This document shows, piece after piece, positions 1 through 5,121 of a stretch of 9,214 nucleotides of DNA. The stretch's first letter is position 1. Every line of letters begins with the position of its first letter. The notes beneath the pieces were generated by a model. It made no database searches, was not told where the DNA came from, and saw only the letters and a program-made list of their open reading frames with translations. The position numbers were made by a program, and so were the translations under genes. The stretch is taken from contig WQUU01000263.1 of the NCBI GenBank assembly GCA_009781925.1, positions 1 through 9,214 on the forward strand, in the 5' to 3' direction. Origin of the DNA: Bacillota bacterium (GTDB taxonomy: Bacteria; Bacillota; Clostridia; Oscillospirales; Oscillospiraceae).

Positions 1-1
1 C

Positions 2-163
2 TTTGTGTATGTTGGTGAGCCTGTTCCCAAAATTGACCCGGTAAGGAACGTGGATTTTTTGTTGCTACTTCAAAAATCCATGCTGCTGTCACTTGTACAA
101 AGAAACCTACTCAGCGCGTCACAAATGGAACACGTCATGGAAAAACTGGAGCCAAGCATTTAG
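2..163 (+). CDS. 3' end of a small unknown element protein (partial)
   Basis: An open frame enters from the left edge and stops with TAG at 161-163, giving 53 C-terminal residues. The tail contains a hydrophobic helix rich in Leu (about DFLLLLQKSMLLSL) followed by a short segment of the 'LLSASQMEHVMEKLE' kind. That pattern resembles the short SHOCT-like helix pairs at the end of many small Firmicutes mobile-element proteins, but this is only a resemblance. I do not recognise the family. It reads in the same direction as the recombinase 112 bases downstream. The stop codon lies in the loop of a good intrinsic terminator, which supports this as the true end of a gene. The start is outside the window. 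Confidence 0.6.
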   Translation, partial: FVYVGEPVPKIDPVRNVDFLLLLQKSMLLSLVQRNLLSASQMEHVMEKLEPSI

Positions 164-174
164 CTTGGCTTTTT
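150..174 (+). terminator. Rho-independent terminator of the upstream small gene
   Basis: A perfect 8-bp stem, AGCCAAGC at 150-157 and GCTTGGCT at 163-170, closes a five-base loop (ATTTA). A run of five T (170-174) follows. The stop codon of the partial upstream gene begins in the loop and ends at the first base of the right arm. It separates that gene from the recombinase, which has its own promoter 33 bases further on. Confidence 0.8.
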
Positions 175-206
175 ACATATCGAGCGCAAGTCGTTCATTT
201 GCACAT

Positions 207-235
207 TTGACTTAGAAAATCAGTCCTCATATAAT
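207..235 (+). promoter_or_regulatory. Near-consensus sigma-A promoter for the recombinase
   Basis: A TTGACT -35 box (207-212) and a perfect TATAAT -10 box (230-235) are separated by 17 bases. This is one mismatch from the vegetative consensus and the best promoter in the window. Transcription should begin near 242, about 34 bases before the recombinase ATG. A housekeeping promoter suggests that recombinase expression is not restricted to the mother cell unless a repressor acts here. Confidence 0.75.
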
Positions 236-239
236 TTGA

Positions 240-261
240 TCGACGGGCTAAATAGCGTCGA
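240..261. promoter_or_regulatory. Inverted repeat at the recombinase transcription start
   Basis: TCGACG (240-245) and CGTCGA (256-261) form a perfect 6-bp inverted repeat around a 10-base centre. It spans the expected transcription start and abuts the AAAGGGG ribosome-binding site (261-267). It could be an operator for an element-encoded repressor or a 5'-leader hairpin that limits translation. The sequence does not decide between these. Confidence 0.4.
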
Positions 262-275
262 AAGGGGCAGGACTT

Positions 276-1976
276 ATGAATCGGTACGAAAAATTAAATC
301 AGGACCGGCTTGTAGAAGAAAAAGTAAGTGTCGATCAAAAAACTTATAAAGTCGGGGCATATTGCCGTGTGTCCACAGACAAAGAGGATCAGGCCAATTC
401 TTTTGAGAGCCAGCAGCGGTATTTTAAGGAGTACATTGAACGCAGGCCTAATTGGGAATTGGTTGAGATTTTTGCCGACGAGGGCATTTCCGGCACAAAC
501 ACCAAAAAGCGCAAAGCGTTTAACCGTATGATCGCCGACGCAAAAAGCGGTGAGATTGATTTGATTATCACCAAGGAGATTTCCCGTTTTGCCCGGAATA
601 CGCTGGACAGCATCTATTACACCCGCGAGTTGAAAAAACGCGGCGTCGGCGTCATCTTTCTGAACGACAACATCAACACGCTTGACCCGGACGCGGAGCT
701 TCGCCTGACCATCATGTCGTCCATCGCGCAGGAGGAGAGCCGCAAGACCTCCGACCGCGTGAAATGGGGGCAACTGCGGCAGATGGAAAAGGGCGTCGTG
801 TTTGGGCGGGATATGCTCGGCTATGATGTGCGCGGCGGCCAATTGTTTATCAACGAAGAAGGCGCGAAAATCGTCCGAATGATCTTCAATAAATTCGTAA
901 ACGAGAGTAAGGGAACCCATGTGATCGCCCGTGAGCTTCGGGAAGCGGGCGTTACCACCAGCACCAGTAGGAAGCAGTGGTCAAACACCGTGATTTTGCG
1001 GGTAATCCGCAATGAGAAATACTGTGGTGATCTCGTTCAAAAAAAGACCTTTACGCCGGACTATCTTTCCCATGAAAAGAAGGGCAACAGAGGCGAGGAA
1101 GAATTTGTGATTATGAAAGATCACCACGAGCCGATTATCAGCCGCGAGATGTTTGACCGGGCAACTGAGATACTAGAAAGCCGCGCCTTTTCTCAGGAGA
1201 GGAAAGCGAAATACAGCAACCGCTACGCATTTTCAGGGAAAATCAAATGCGGGCGCTGCGGAGCGAGCTATGTGGCGCGGTACAAGACCCGGCAAGATGG
1301 AAGCCGGTATAAGGCGTGGCGGTGCTTTGAAGCGAATCGGAACGGCAATCCCCATGTGGATCAGGCGGGCAATCAACTGGGATGCTTCGGGGAGGGCTTA
1401 CGCGACGAGGACGCCTTTCACATCATGCGGCTCGTATGTGGCAGCCTGGACTTTGAGAGAGATATAATCCTCTCAAATCTTGTTCACGCCATAGACAGCG
1501 TTATAAAAGAAGAATATGGCGCGGTAGATACAGCCAGGCTGGTAGAGAAGATCGGCCAAGTGGATGAGAAGCGCAGCCGCCTCATTGAGCTGTATATGAG
1601 CGGCGATATTGACAAGGAGCAGTTTATTACGGCGCGGGATAAATGCGACACGGAGGCAGCGGAGATCAAGAGCTTGATTGAGAGCATCGAGCAGCGGGAG
1701 CGGCTTCATGAGGCGCAGCAGACCCTGCTCTGTGATATCAAGGACGCATTGGATGAAATGATTTCAGGGATCACCCACGATGAAGAATTCTATCGTAGTA
1801 TTCTGAATAAAATGGTCGTCCATGACAAAGACCACATCGACGTATATCTCAATTTACTGCCGTTCAAATGGAGTTACGCGATAGCAAAGGCGTCTAAAAT
1901 GGGCGTGAATGACAAACGGAACATTTTCGATACGGAGATACCGATGTCGGTAAGCAGCCCCTTGAGTTCCGCGTAG
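276..1976 (+). CDS. Large serine recombinase (integrase) of the element
   Basis: This is a site-specific DNA integrase/excisionase of the large serine recombinase family (TndX/TnpX-like), which cuts and rejoins att sites through a serine-DNA intermediate. The catalytic domain is at about residues 25-170. The nucleophile is Ser33 in YCRVSTD, with DEGISGT at 67-73 and the conserved EISRFARN at 100-107. The Recombinase domain follows (about 190-300), including the IRNEKYCGD motif. A zinc ribbon is formed by Cys325, Cys328, Cys350 and Cys370. A charged coiled coil rich in Glu and Lys covers about 425-490. Length (566 residues) is normal for the family. The start ATG has an AAAGGGG site 8 bases upstream. 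The last 12 codons and the stop lie beyond the integration junction, in antisense cotJC DNA, so the native C-terminus depends on where the element sits. No directionality factor is visible in the window. Confidence 0.95.
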   Translation: MNRYEKLNQDRLVEEKVSVDQKTYKVGAYCRVSTDKEDQANSFESQQRYFKEYIERRPNWELVEIFADEGISGTNTKKRKAFNRMIADAKSGEIDLIITKEISRFARNTLDSIYYTRELKKRGVGVIFLNDNINTLDPDAELRLTIMSSIAQEESRKTSDRVKWGQLRQMEKGVVFGRDMLGYDVRGGQLFINEEGAKIVRMIFNKFVNESKGTHVIARELREAGVTTSTSRKQWSNTVILRVIRNEKYCGDLVQKKTFTPDYLSHEKKGNRGEEEFVIMKDHHEPIISREMFDRATEILESRAFSQERKAKYSNRYAFSGKIKCGRCGASYVARYKTRQDGSRYKAWRCFEANRNGNPHVDQAGNQLGCFGEGLRDEDAFHIMRLVCGSLDFERDIILSNLVHAIDSVIKEEYGAVDTARLVEKIGQVDEKRSRLIELYMSGDIDKEQFITARDKCDTEAAEIKSLIESIEQRERLHEAQQTLLCDIKDALDEMISGITHDEEFYRSILNKMVVHDKDHIDVYLNLLPFKWSYAIAKASKMGVNDKRNIFDTEIPMSVSSPLSSA

Positions 1977-2125
1977 GGCATGGCGTAGCGCTGGCTCAGA
2001 TAACGCAAAGAGGCGCCGAGTTCGCCGTCTGGCCCGCCATATTGTGTGATGATAAACTTCGCCAGGGCCGGGTTCGGGTTCTTGATCTTTACAGGGTACT
2101 GAAGCCGCTTTTCATACGTGAACAT
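1874..2125 (-). pseudogene. cotJC: CotJC 5' fragment, interrupted by the element
   Basis: This is the N-terminal part of CotJC, a spore-coat protein of the manganese-catalase family. Residues 1-62 match the family: the opening MFTYEKRLQYPV, the block QYGGPDGELGASLRYL containing the first metal ligand (Glu35), and LLTDIG at 57-62. Full-length CotJC is roughly 190-200 residues, so about two thirds is missing. The missing part includes the EExxH ligands that should follow immediately. Residues 63-83 are element sequence read antisense to the recombinase, ending at a stop at 1874. The start is well supported by GAGGGGG 9 bases upstream. It overlaps the end of the CotJA-CotJB gene by 14 bases, as expected for a coupled cotJ operon. 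If the element excises precisely, a complete gene would be restored. If it does not, this is a dead gene. Confidence 0.85.
1920..1965. other. Element-chromosome attachment junction (att site)
   Basis: To the right of about 1940, the minus strand encodes conserved CotJC sequence ending LLTDIG. To the left, the family sequence (expected Thr-Glu-Glu next) is replaced by Ile-Ser-Val-Ser and element DNA. The crossover therefore lies at about 1936-1942, within GATACCGATGTC. Large serine recombinase att sites span roughly 40-60 bp around a two-base core. The core dinucleotide cannot be fixed without the other end. The integration point falls in one of the most conserved coding stretches of cotJC, which is a sensible attB for a recombinase with sequence-specific targeting. 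Confidence 0.75.
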
Positions 2126-2591
2126 CTCTTTTTACCCCCTCTCTTCCGTCATATTCCCAGGGCCAGGGATCATCCAGCCAGTTGAAGTGTTCGCTGTACT
2201 TGAGGTCGCCCCGGTCGAGAGGGCCGTAGCGCTCGACATAGCGGCGCTTGCCCTCCTCGTATAGAGGCAGAAACTTCTTGTACATCGCGAAGGCCTCGTC
2301 GTCGTCCTTATGGGTCTCCAGGTACAGGAACAGCTCGTGGAGTACGAAGCCGAGAGCCATCAGCTCCTCCAGGGGCGTGTCGATCTTCATAGTCGAGTTG
2401 ACGATATTCTTAAATGGCAGGTCAAGGCCGGGGAACAGGGTTCCCCGGGACAGCGCCTCGTCGGCCTCATAGGCCGGAACCGCCGCCTGCTGCATCGGGA
2501 CGTAAGCCAGCGCAAGGGGCGCGCAGGGCATCAACGCGCCGCTTTTGTGGTCACAGGTATTCATATTGCCGTAAGTCTCCTCCTTTTTCAT
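2112..2591 (-). CDS. Fused CotJA-CotJB spore coat protein
   Basis: A single open frame contains two families that are normally separate genes. Residues about 23-61 are CotJA-like (LALAYVPMQQ, then ALSRGTLFPGLDLPF). Residues about 74-148 are CotJB-like (a Leu-rich helix LMALGFVLHELFLYL, then the ending HFNWLDDPWPWEY). They are joined by about 12 residues including Met68. There is no stop and no ribosome-binding site before Met68, so the second half is not an independent gene. CotJ proteins are inner spore-coat components made in the mother cell, and CotJB and CotJC act in the same layer. The longest form is given here. An internal ATG at 2564 (residue 10) is the likelier start, because AAGGAGG lies upstream of it (spacing a long 14 bases), whereas the first ATG has no ribosome-binding site. 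The gene overlaps cotJC by 14 bases. Confidence 0.8.
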   Translation of the reverse strand: MKKEETYGNMNTCDHKSGALMPCAPLALAYVPMQQAAVPAYEADEALSRGTLFPGLDLPFKNIVNSTMKIDTPLEELMALGFVLHELFLYLETHKDDDEAFAMYKKFLPLYEEGKRRYVERYGPLDRGDLKYSEHFNWLDDPWPWEYDGREGVKRDVHV

Positions 2592-2611
2592 GCGTCTTTG
2601 TGTGCCGTCTC

Positions 2612-2619
2612 ATTCTATG
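2612..2619 (-). promoter_or_regulatory. Possible sigma-E -10 box of the cotJ operon
   Basis: The minus strand reads CATAGAAT here, one mismatch from the mother-cell sigma-E -10 consensus CATACAAT. Transcription would begin about 40 bases before the internal ATG at 2564, leaving room for the AAGGAGG site. No convincing sigma-E -35 box is present at the right distance. The call therefore rests on the -10 match and on the known sigma-E control of cotJ in Bacillus. Confidence 0.25.
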
Positions 2620-2649
2620 GCGGAGGAGACTCAAGGGTGAGGGATTTAC

Positions 2650-2723
2650 TGTAGGGCGCGATGCCCTCGGCGCGCCGTGTTGCGGCATAAAAAAACGGGC
2701 CGATGTGGGCATCGGCCCCTACA
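2650..2723. repeat. Composite of two opposed TGTAGGG palindromic repeats
   Basis: Two members of one repeat family face each other. Copy one, on the plus strand (2650-2677), starts TGTAGGGCGCG and has the stem GGCGCG/CGCGCC (2655-2660, 2671-2676). Copy two, on the minus strand (2723-2696), starts TGTAGGGGCCG and has a 9-bp stem (2697-2705, 2710-2718). The unit is therefore bounded by TGTAGGG and CCCCTACA, like the paired composites made by bacterial REP sequences. It sits in the only non-coding gap between the ABC importer and cotJ. No RAYT transposase is visible in the window. Confidence 0.7.
2689..2718 (-). terminator. Terminator of the ABC importer operon
   Basis: Read on the minus strand, a 9-bp perfect stem (GGGCCGATG with CATCGGCCC, four-base loop) is followed by one G and seven T (positions 2695-2689). 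It lies 23 bases past the ATPase stop codon and is formed by one copy of the palindromic repeat. The repeat appears to have been put to use as the operon's transcription terminator, insulating cotJ from read-through. Confidence 0.8.
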
Positions 2724-2744
2724 TAGGGATGCCTCCATCCCTAT
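2723..2744. repeat. Perfect 9-bp hairpin overlapping the ATPase stop codon
   Basis: ATAGGGATG (2723-2731) and CATCCCTAT (2736-2744) form a perfect stem with a four-base loop, CCTC. The ATPase stop codon (2741-2743) lies inside the distal arm. It is directly followed by the terminator hairpin, making a double hairpin at the 3' end of the message. Likely roles are 3'-end stabilisation or help with termination. It has no T-tract of its own. Confidence 0.6.
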
Positions 2745-3289
2745 ATCTCCACCGCCCTTCCCCCCAGCAGCGCCGCCTCATCCGCTGAATGCGTGACGAT
2801 AACCGCCGGCAGTCCACGCCCCCGCACCAGTGCGGCGGCGCGCTCCATCAGGGCGGGGTCGAGGCCGGTGAAGGGCTCGTCCAGCAGGAGAAAATCCCCC
2901 GGATAGCAGAGCGCCCTCGCGAGCGCTACGCGCCGCCGCATCCCGCCGGAGAGTTCCTCGGGCAGAAGCCCGGCGGCATCAGAGAGTTCCACCGCTTCCA
3001 GCCATTTCGCGGCAGCCGCGCGGCCGGATACCGCCGCGACATTGTCCAGGGCGCTGAGCCAGGGCAGAAGCCTGTCCTCTTGGAACATCAGCGCGGGCAT
3101 TGCAGGCAAACCCGAAATCTCGCCGCTGTCCGGCCTTAAAAGGGAGGCCAGCAGGCGCAGGAGGGTCGTCTTTCCGCGGCCCGAGGGGGCTGAGATACAG
3201 GTGATCCCCTCAGACGAAAGCGTGAGGGAAAAATGTGCAAACACCGTCTTGCCGTCAAAGGCGAGGGAGACGTCAGTTAACAAAATCAT
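2741..3289 (-). CDS. ABC transporter ATPase, NitT/TauT (SsuB/TauB-like) type
   Basis: This is the cytoplasmic ATPase that powers the importer encoded by the two genes upstream. All ABC motifs are intact: Walker A APSGRGKTT (34-42), Q-loop Gln70 in LMFQEDRLLPW, signature LSGGMRRR (113-120), Walker B LLLDEPFTGLD (134-144) and the switch His167 in VTHSADEA. The FQEDRLLPW form is typical of nitrate, sulfonate and taurine importers. At 182 residues it lacks roughly the last 60 residues usual in SsuB/TauB, ending soon after the H-loop, but the catalytic core is complete. The start ATG overlaps the permease stop (ATGA) and has GGGAGGG 8 bases upstream, so translation is coupled. The substrate cannot be told from the ATPase. 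Confidence 0.9.
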   Translation of the reverse strand: MILLTDVSLAFDGKTVFAHFSLTLSSEGITCISAPSGRGKTTLLRLLASLLRPDSGEISGLPAMPALMFQEDRLLPWLSALDNVAAVSGRAAAAKWLEAVELSDAAGLLPEELSGGMRRRVALARALCYPGDFLLLDEPFTGLDPALMERAAALVRGRGLPAVIVTHSADEAALLGGRAVEI

Positions 3290-4104
3290 ACATGTGCCCT
3301 CCCGCCCTGTAAATGTTTAAAAGCAAAGCGGCAGAGAAGTTCCAGCAGAAAACTCAGGAGGATGACCGTCAGCGTCCAGGCGAAGAGTTCGTCCGTATTC
3401 AGATAGAGCTTAGAGTAGTAGAGCTGCGTGCCGATGGAGCTCCGCGGCAGGGTGATGACCTCCGCCGCGACGCCGGATTTCCAGGCGAGGCCCTGCGCCG
3501 TCAGACAGGCGGCTACGAGGCTGGGGAGGACGGAGGGGAGATAGACCAGCCGAACCGTTTTCCGGCGCCCGAAGCGGTAGACCCGCGCCAGTTCCAAAAG
3601 CCCCTTGTCCACGGACGCGATGGCGGCGGACAGCTGTTCCCAAATCACGGGGAGCACCATCAGCGCCGCGATGACGCCGGTCACCATGGCGCGCGACGCC
3701 CAGAGCAGTACGAGGATGATAAACGAGGCCACCGGCGTGGCCCGAATAACCCGGATGGCGGGGGCGAGGAGAGTCTCCGCCGTCTTCGACACCGAAGTGA
3801 GCACGGCCAGGCCCGCGCCGAGCAGCACCCCCGCGAGAAAGCCGCAGGCGATGCGCAGCAGCGAACTCCCCGCGCTCAGCCAGAAGACGGAAGTTCCGCC
3901 CATACGCAGCAGCGCCCGCACGACGGCAAGCGGGGAGGGCAAAATGAGCGCCTTCCCCGTAATGAGCGCCGTAGCCGTCCACACGGCGACCCAAAACACC
4001 AGCGCCGCCAGCCCCCGCAAGATTTTGCGCTCCTGTAGGGGCCGCACACCTGGGCGGCCCGCGCCCTTATCCTTGCGGCCTCTATCCTTATCCGTAGAAA
4101 TCAT
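3286..4104 (-). CDS. ABC transporter permease, NitT/TauT (SsuC/TauC-like) type
   Basis: This is the inner-membrane permease of the importer. About six hydrophobic segments are visible, starting with GLAALVFWVAVWTATALI. The coupling (EAA-type) loop reads LELARVYRFGRRKTVRLVYLPSVLPSLVAA in two adjoining parts and should dock on the ATPase. The ATG at 4104 was chosen because it overlaps the upstream lipoprotein gene by 17 bases, and a GGAGGGG lies 12 bases before it. A longer TTG start at 4146 is possible but less likely. The cytoplasmic N-terminus before the first membrane segment contains the residues RPGVRPLQ, which are encoded by a dispersed palindromic repeat (4034-4061). That part is probably recent and dispensable. 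The gene ends in a 4-base overlap with the ATPase gene. Confidence 0.9.
   Translation of the reverse strand: MISTDKDRGRKDKGAGRPGVRPLQERKILRGLAALVFWVAVWTATALITGKALILPSPLAVVRALLRMGGTSVFWLSAGSSLLRIACGFLAGVLLGAGLAVLTSVSKTAETLLAPAIRVIRATPVASFIILVLLWASRAMVTGVIAALMVLPVIWEQLSAAIASVDKGLLELARVYRFGRRKTVRLVYLPSVLPSLVAACLTAQGLAWKSGVAAEVITLPRSSIGTQLYYSKLYLNTDELFAWTLTVILLSFLLELLCRFAFKHLQGGRAHV
4034..4061 (+). repeat. TGTAGGGG palindromic repeat inside the permease gene
   Basis: The sequence starts TGTAGGGGCCGC and forms a 7-bp stem, GGGCCGC (4039-4045) with GCGGCCC (4054-4060), around an 8-base loop. It matches the family seen at 2650-2723 and 7311-7338 in its opening, stem placement and closing CCCG. It lies antisense within the permease coding frame and contributes RPGVRPLQ to the protein without breaking the frame. 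Confidence 0.75.
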
Positions 4105-5083
4105 CGCCCGGAATCGCCCCTCCGATAGAACTGGGATCGGCGTCAAAGAGCACCTGATAATAGCCGGAGATCGCGTCCTTCATTTTTGCCGCGCCCGTGA
4201 TATTGCAGAGCCCGGCGTAGGGCAGGGCGGTGGCGGCAACCTTCGCGCTGCCGACAATCTGCTGATCGACCAGAAGCTGCGCGGCGTCAAAGCCTACATC
4301 CTTGCTGGCGGCGGCGTCAATCATGGAATTGAGAGACGCGCCATAGCGCTCCAGAAATAACTTGACCGCGTCCGGATGGGCTTTCGCGAACTCCGTGCGC
4401 ACCACGACGCAGCTCATGTACATGCCGGAGCCGGTGTTCAATCTGTCCCACTCGGCGGTCAGATCCAAGGCATAGCGCACATCGGGATTCTTTAAAATGA
4501 CACTGGTGGAGTTGGGGACGGGGAGCAGCGCCAGATCCACGTCCCCGGCGGCCAGTTGTGTGCTGAGGGTGTCGCTGTCCTCCCAGACAATATTGACGTC
4601 TTTATTGGGAGTTAGGCCGTTCTGCGTGAGGAGATAGTTGAAAACATATTCCGGCGCCGCGCCCTGTCCCTGGCTGAGAACGTAGACGGTGCGGCCCTTC
4701 AGGTCGGCCATGCTCTGAATACTGCCGCCGTTCTCCAGGATAAACAGCATCCCTTTGGTGACGATGGCCAGCATTTGCACCCCGCCGTTTGTCTTGTTGT
4801 AAAGCGTCGCCGCCACGTTGGTGGGCAGACAGGCGATGTCCATCTCTCCGTTGATGAGCAGAGCCGTGAGGTCTGTAGGCGCGGCGGCCAGCGTGATGTT
4901 GTAATCGGTGGAGCCGTCCGGGGAACCGAAATCGCGCATGAGCGGGGCCGCGCCGATGCCGGTAGGCCCTTTGAGCACGCCGAAATTGATTTTTACATTG
5001 TCTCCGCCGGTCGATTTTGTCCCACAGGCGGAAAGGCCGAGCAGCAGCGCCATTGCGAGCAAAATAAGAATGATTCTTTTCAT
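4088..5083 (-). CDS. ABC importer substrate-binding lipoprotein, NMT1/TauA-like
   Basis: This is the extracytoplasmic ligand-binding protein of the importer. The signal peptide is of the lipoprotein kind: KR, a Leu-rich core, and the lipobox LSAC with Cys20 as the predicted lipid-anchored residue. The mature protein opens with VKINFGVLKGPTGIGAAPLM. That opening, and the later blocks NGEMDIACLPTNVA and DVDLALLPVPN, fit the periplasmic-binding type II fold of the NitT/TauT and thiamine-precursor (NMT1/ThiY) group. Its length, 331 residues, is normal. The ligand could be a sulfonate, a pyrimidine precursor or another small anion, and nothing nearby settles it. A GGAG ribosome-binding site is 8 bases before the ATG. 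It begins 34 bases after galM and overlaps the permease gene, so it is probably co-transcribed with both. Confidence 0.88.
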   Translation of the reverse strand: MKRIILILLAMALLLGLSACGTKSTGGDNVKINFGVLKGPTGIGAAPLMRDFGSPDGSTDYNITLAAAPTDLTALLINGEMDIACLPTNVAATLYNKTNGGVQMLAIVTKGMLFILENGGSIQSMADLKGRTVYVLSQGQGAAPEYVFNYLLTQNGLTPNKDVNIVWEDSDTLSTQLAAGDVDLALLPVPNSTSVILKNPDVRYALDLTAEWDRLNTGSGMYMSCVVVRTEFAKAHPDAVKLFLERYGASLNSMIDAAASKDVGFDAAQLLVDQQIVGSAKVAATALPYAGLCNITGAAKMKDAISGYYQVLFDADPSSIGGAIPGDDFYG

Positions 5084-5104
5084 TAAAACATCTCCATATT
5101 ATAA

Positions 5105-5121
5105 TTAAGAATTGCTCTTAA
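5105..5121. promoter_or_regulatory. Inverted repeat in the galM-lipoprotein gap
   Basis: TTAAGA (5105-5110) and TCTTAA (5116-5121) form a perfect AT-rich inverted repeat with a 5-base centre. It includes the galM stop codon and sits about 20 bases before the lipoprotein ATG. It may be an operator or a weak intercistronic hairpin. It has no T-tract suited to termination and no convincing -35/-10 pair goes with it. Confidence 0.3.

Larger units (their letters stand above)
1..1940 (+). mobile_element. Right end of an integrated element inserted in cotJC
   Basis: This is the terminal part of an integrative element whose left end lies outside the window. It is defined by a large serine recombinase gene ending at the boundary and by a cotJC gene cut at the same point. 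The cotJC reading frame keeps family sequence through codon 62 (positions 2125 to about 1940) and then turns into unrelated sequence. The left part (1-700) is less GC-rich than the host genes to the right. Cargo cannot be seen, so it could be a prophage, an integrative conjugative element or a small mobilizable element. The far end should carry the remainder of cotJC. Confidence 0.8.

Noticed and set aside
294..920. 208-codon minus-strand frame opposite the recombinase
   Set aside because: It is antisense to the conserved catalytic domain of the recombinase and has no family features.
3313..4038. 241-codon open frame on the plus strand opposite the permease
   Set aside because: It is antisense to a clear permease gene, rich in Arg, Gln, Gly and Asp as expected for a mirror frame of GC-rich DNA, and has no recognisable motif. 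Several other long plus-strand frames (for example 6814-7401, 7890-8357, 3605-4360) are rejected for the same reason.
4105..4146. TTG start of the permease at 4146
   Set aside because: It would need a 59-base overlap with the lipoprotein gene and a rare start codon, whereas an ATG at 4104 is available with a shorter overlap.
4873..4890. TGTAGGCGCGG as a fifth palindromic repeat copy
   Set aside because: It lacks the second arm of the stem and lies in a typical coding stretch of the lipoprotein, so the match is best explained by chance.
5098..5103. TATAAT on the minus strand as -10 box for the lipoprotein gene
   Set aside because: Transcription would begin at about 5091, inside or after the GGAG ribosome-binding site (5095-5092), and there is no -35 box at the right distance.
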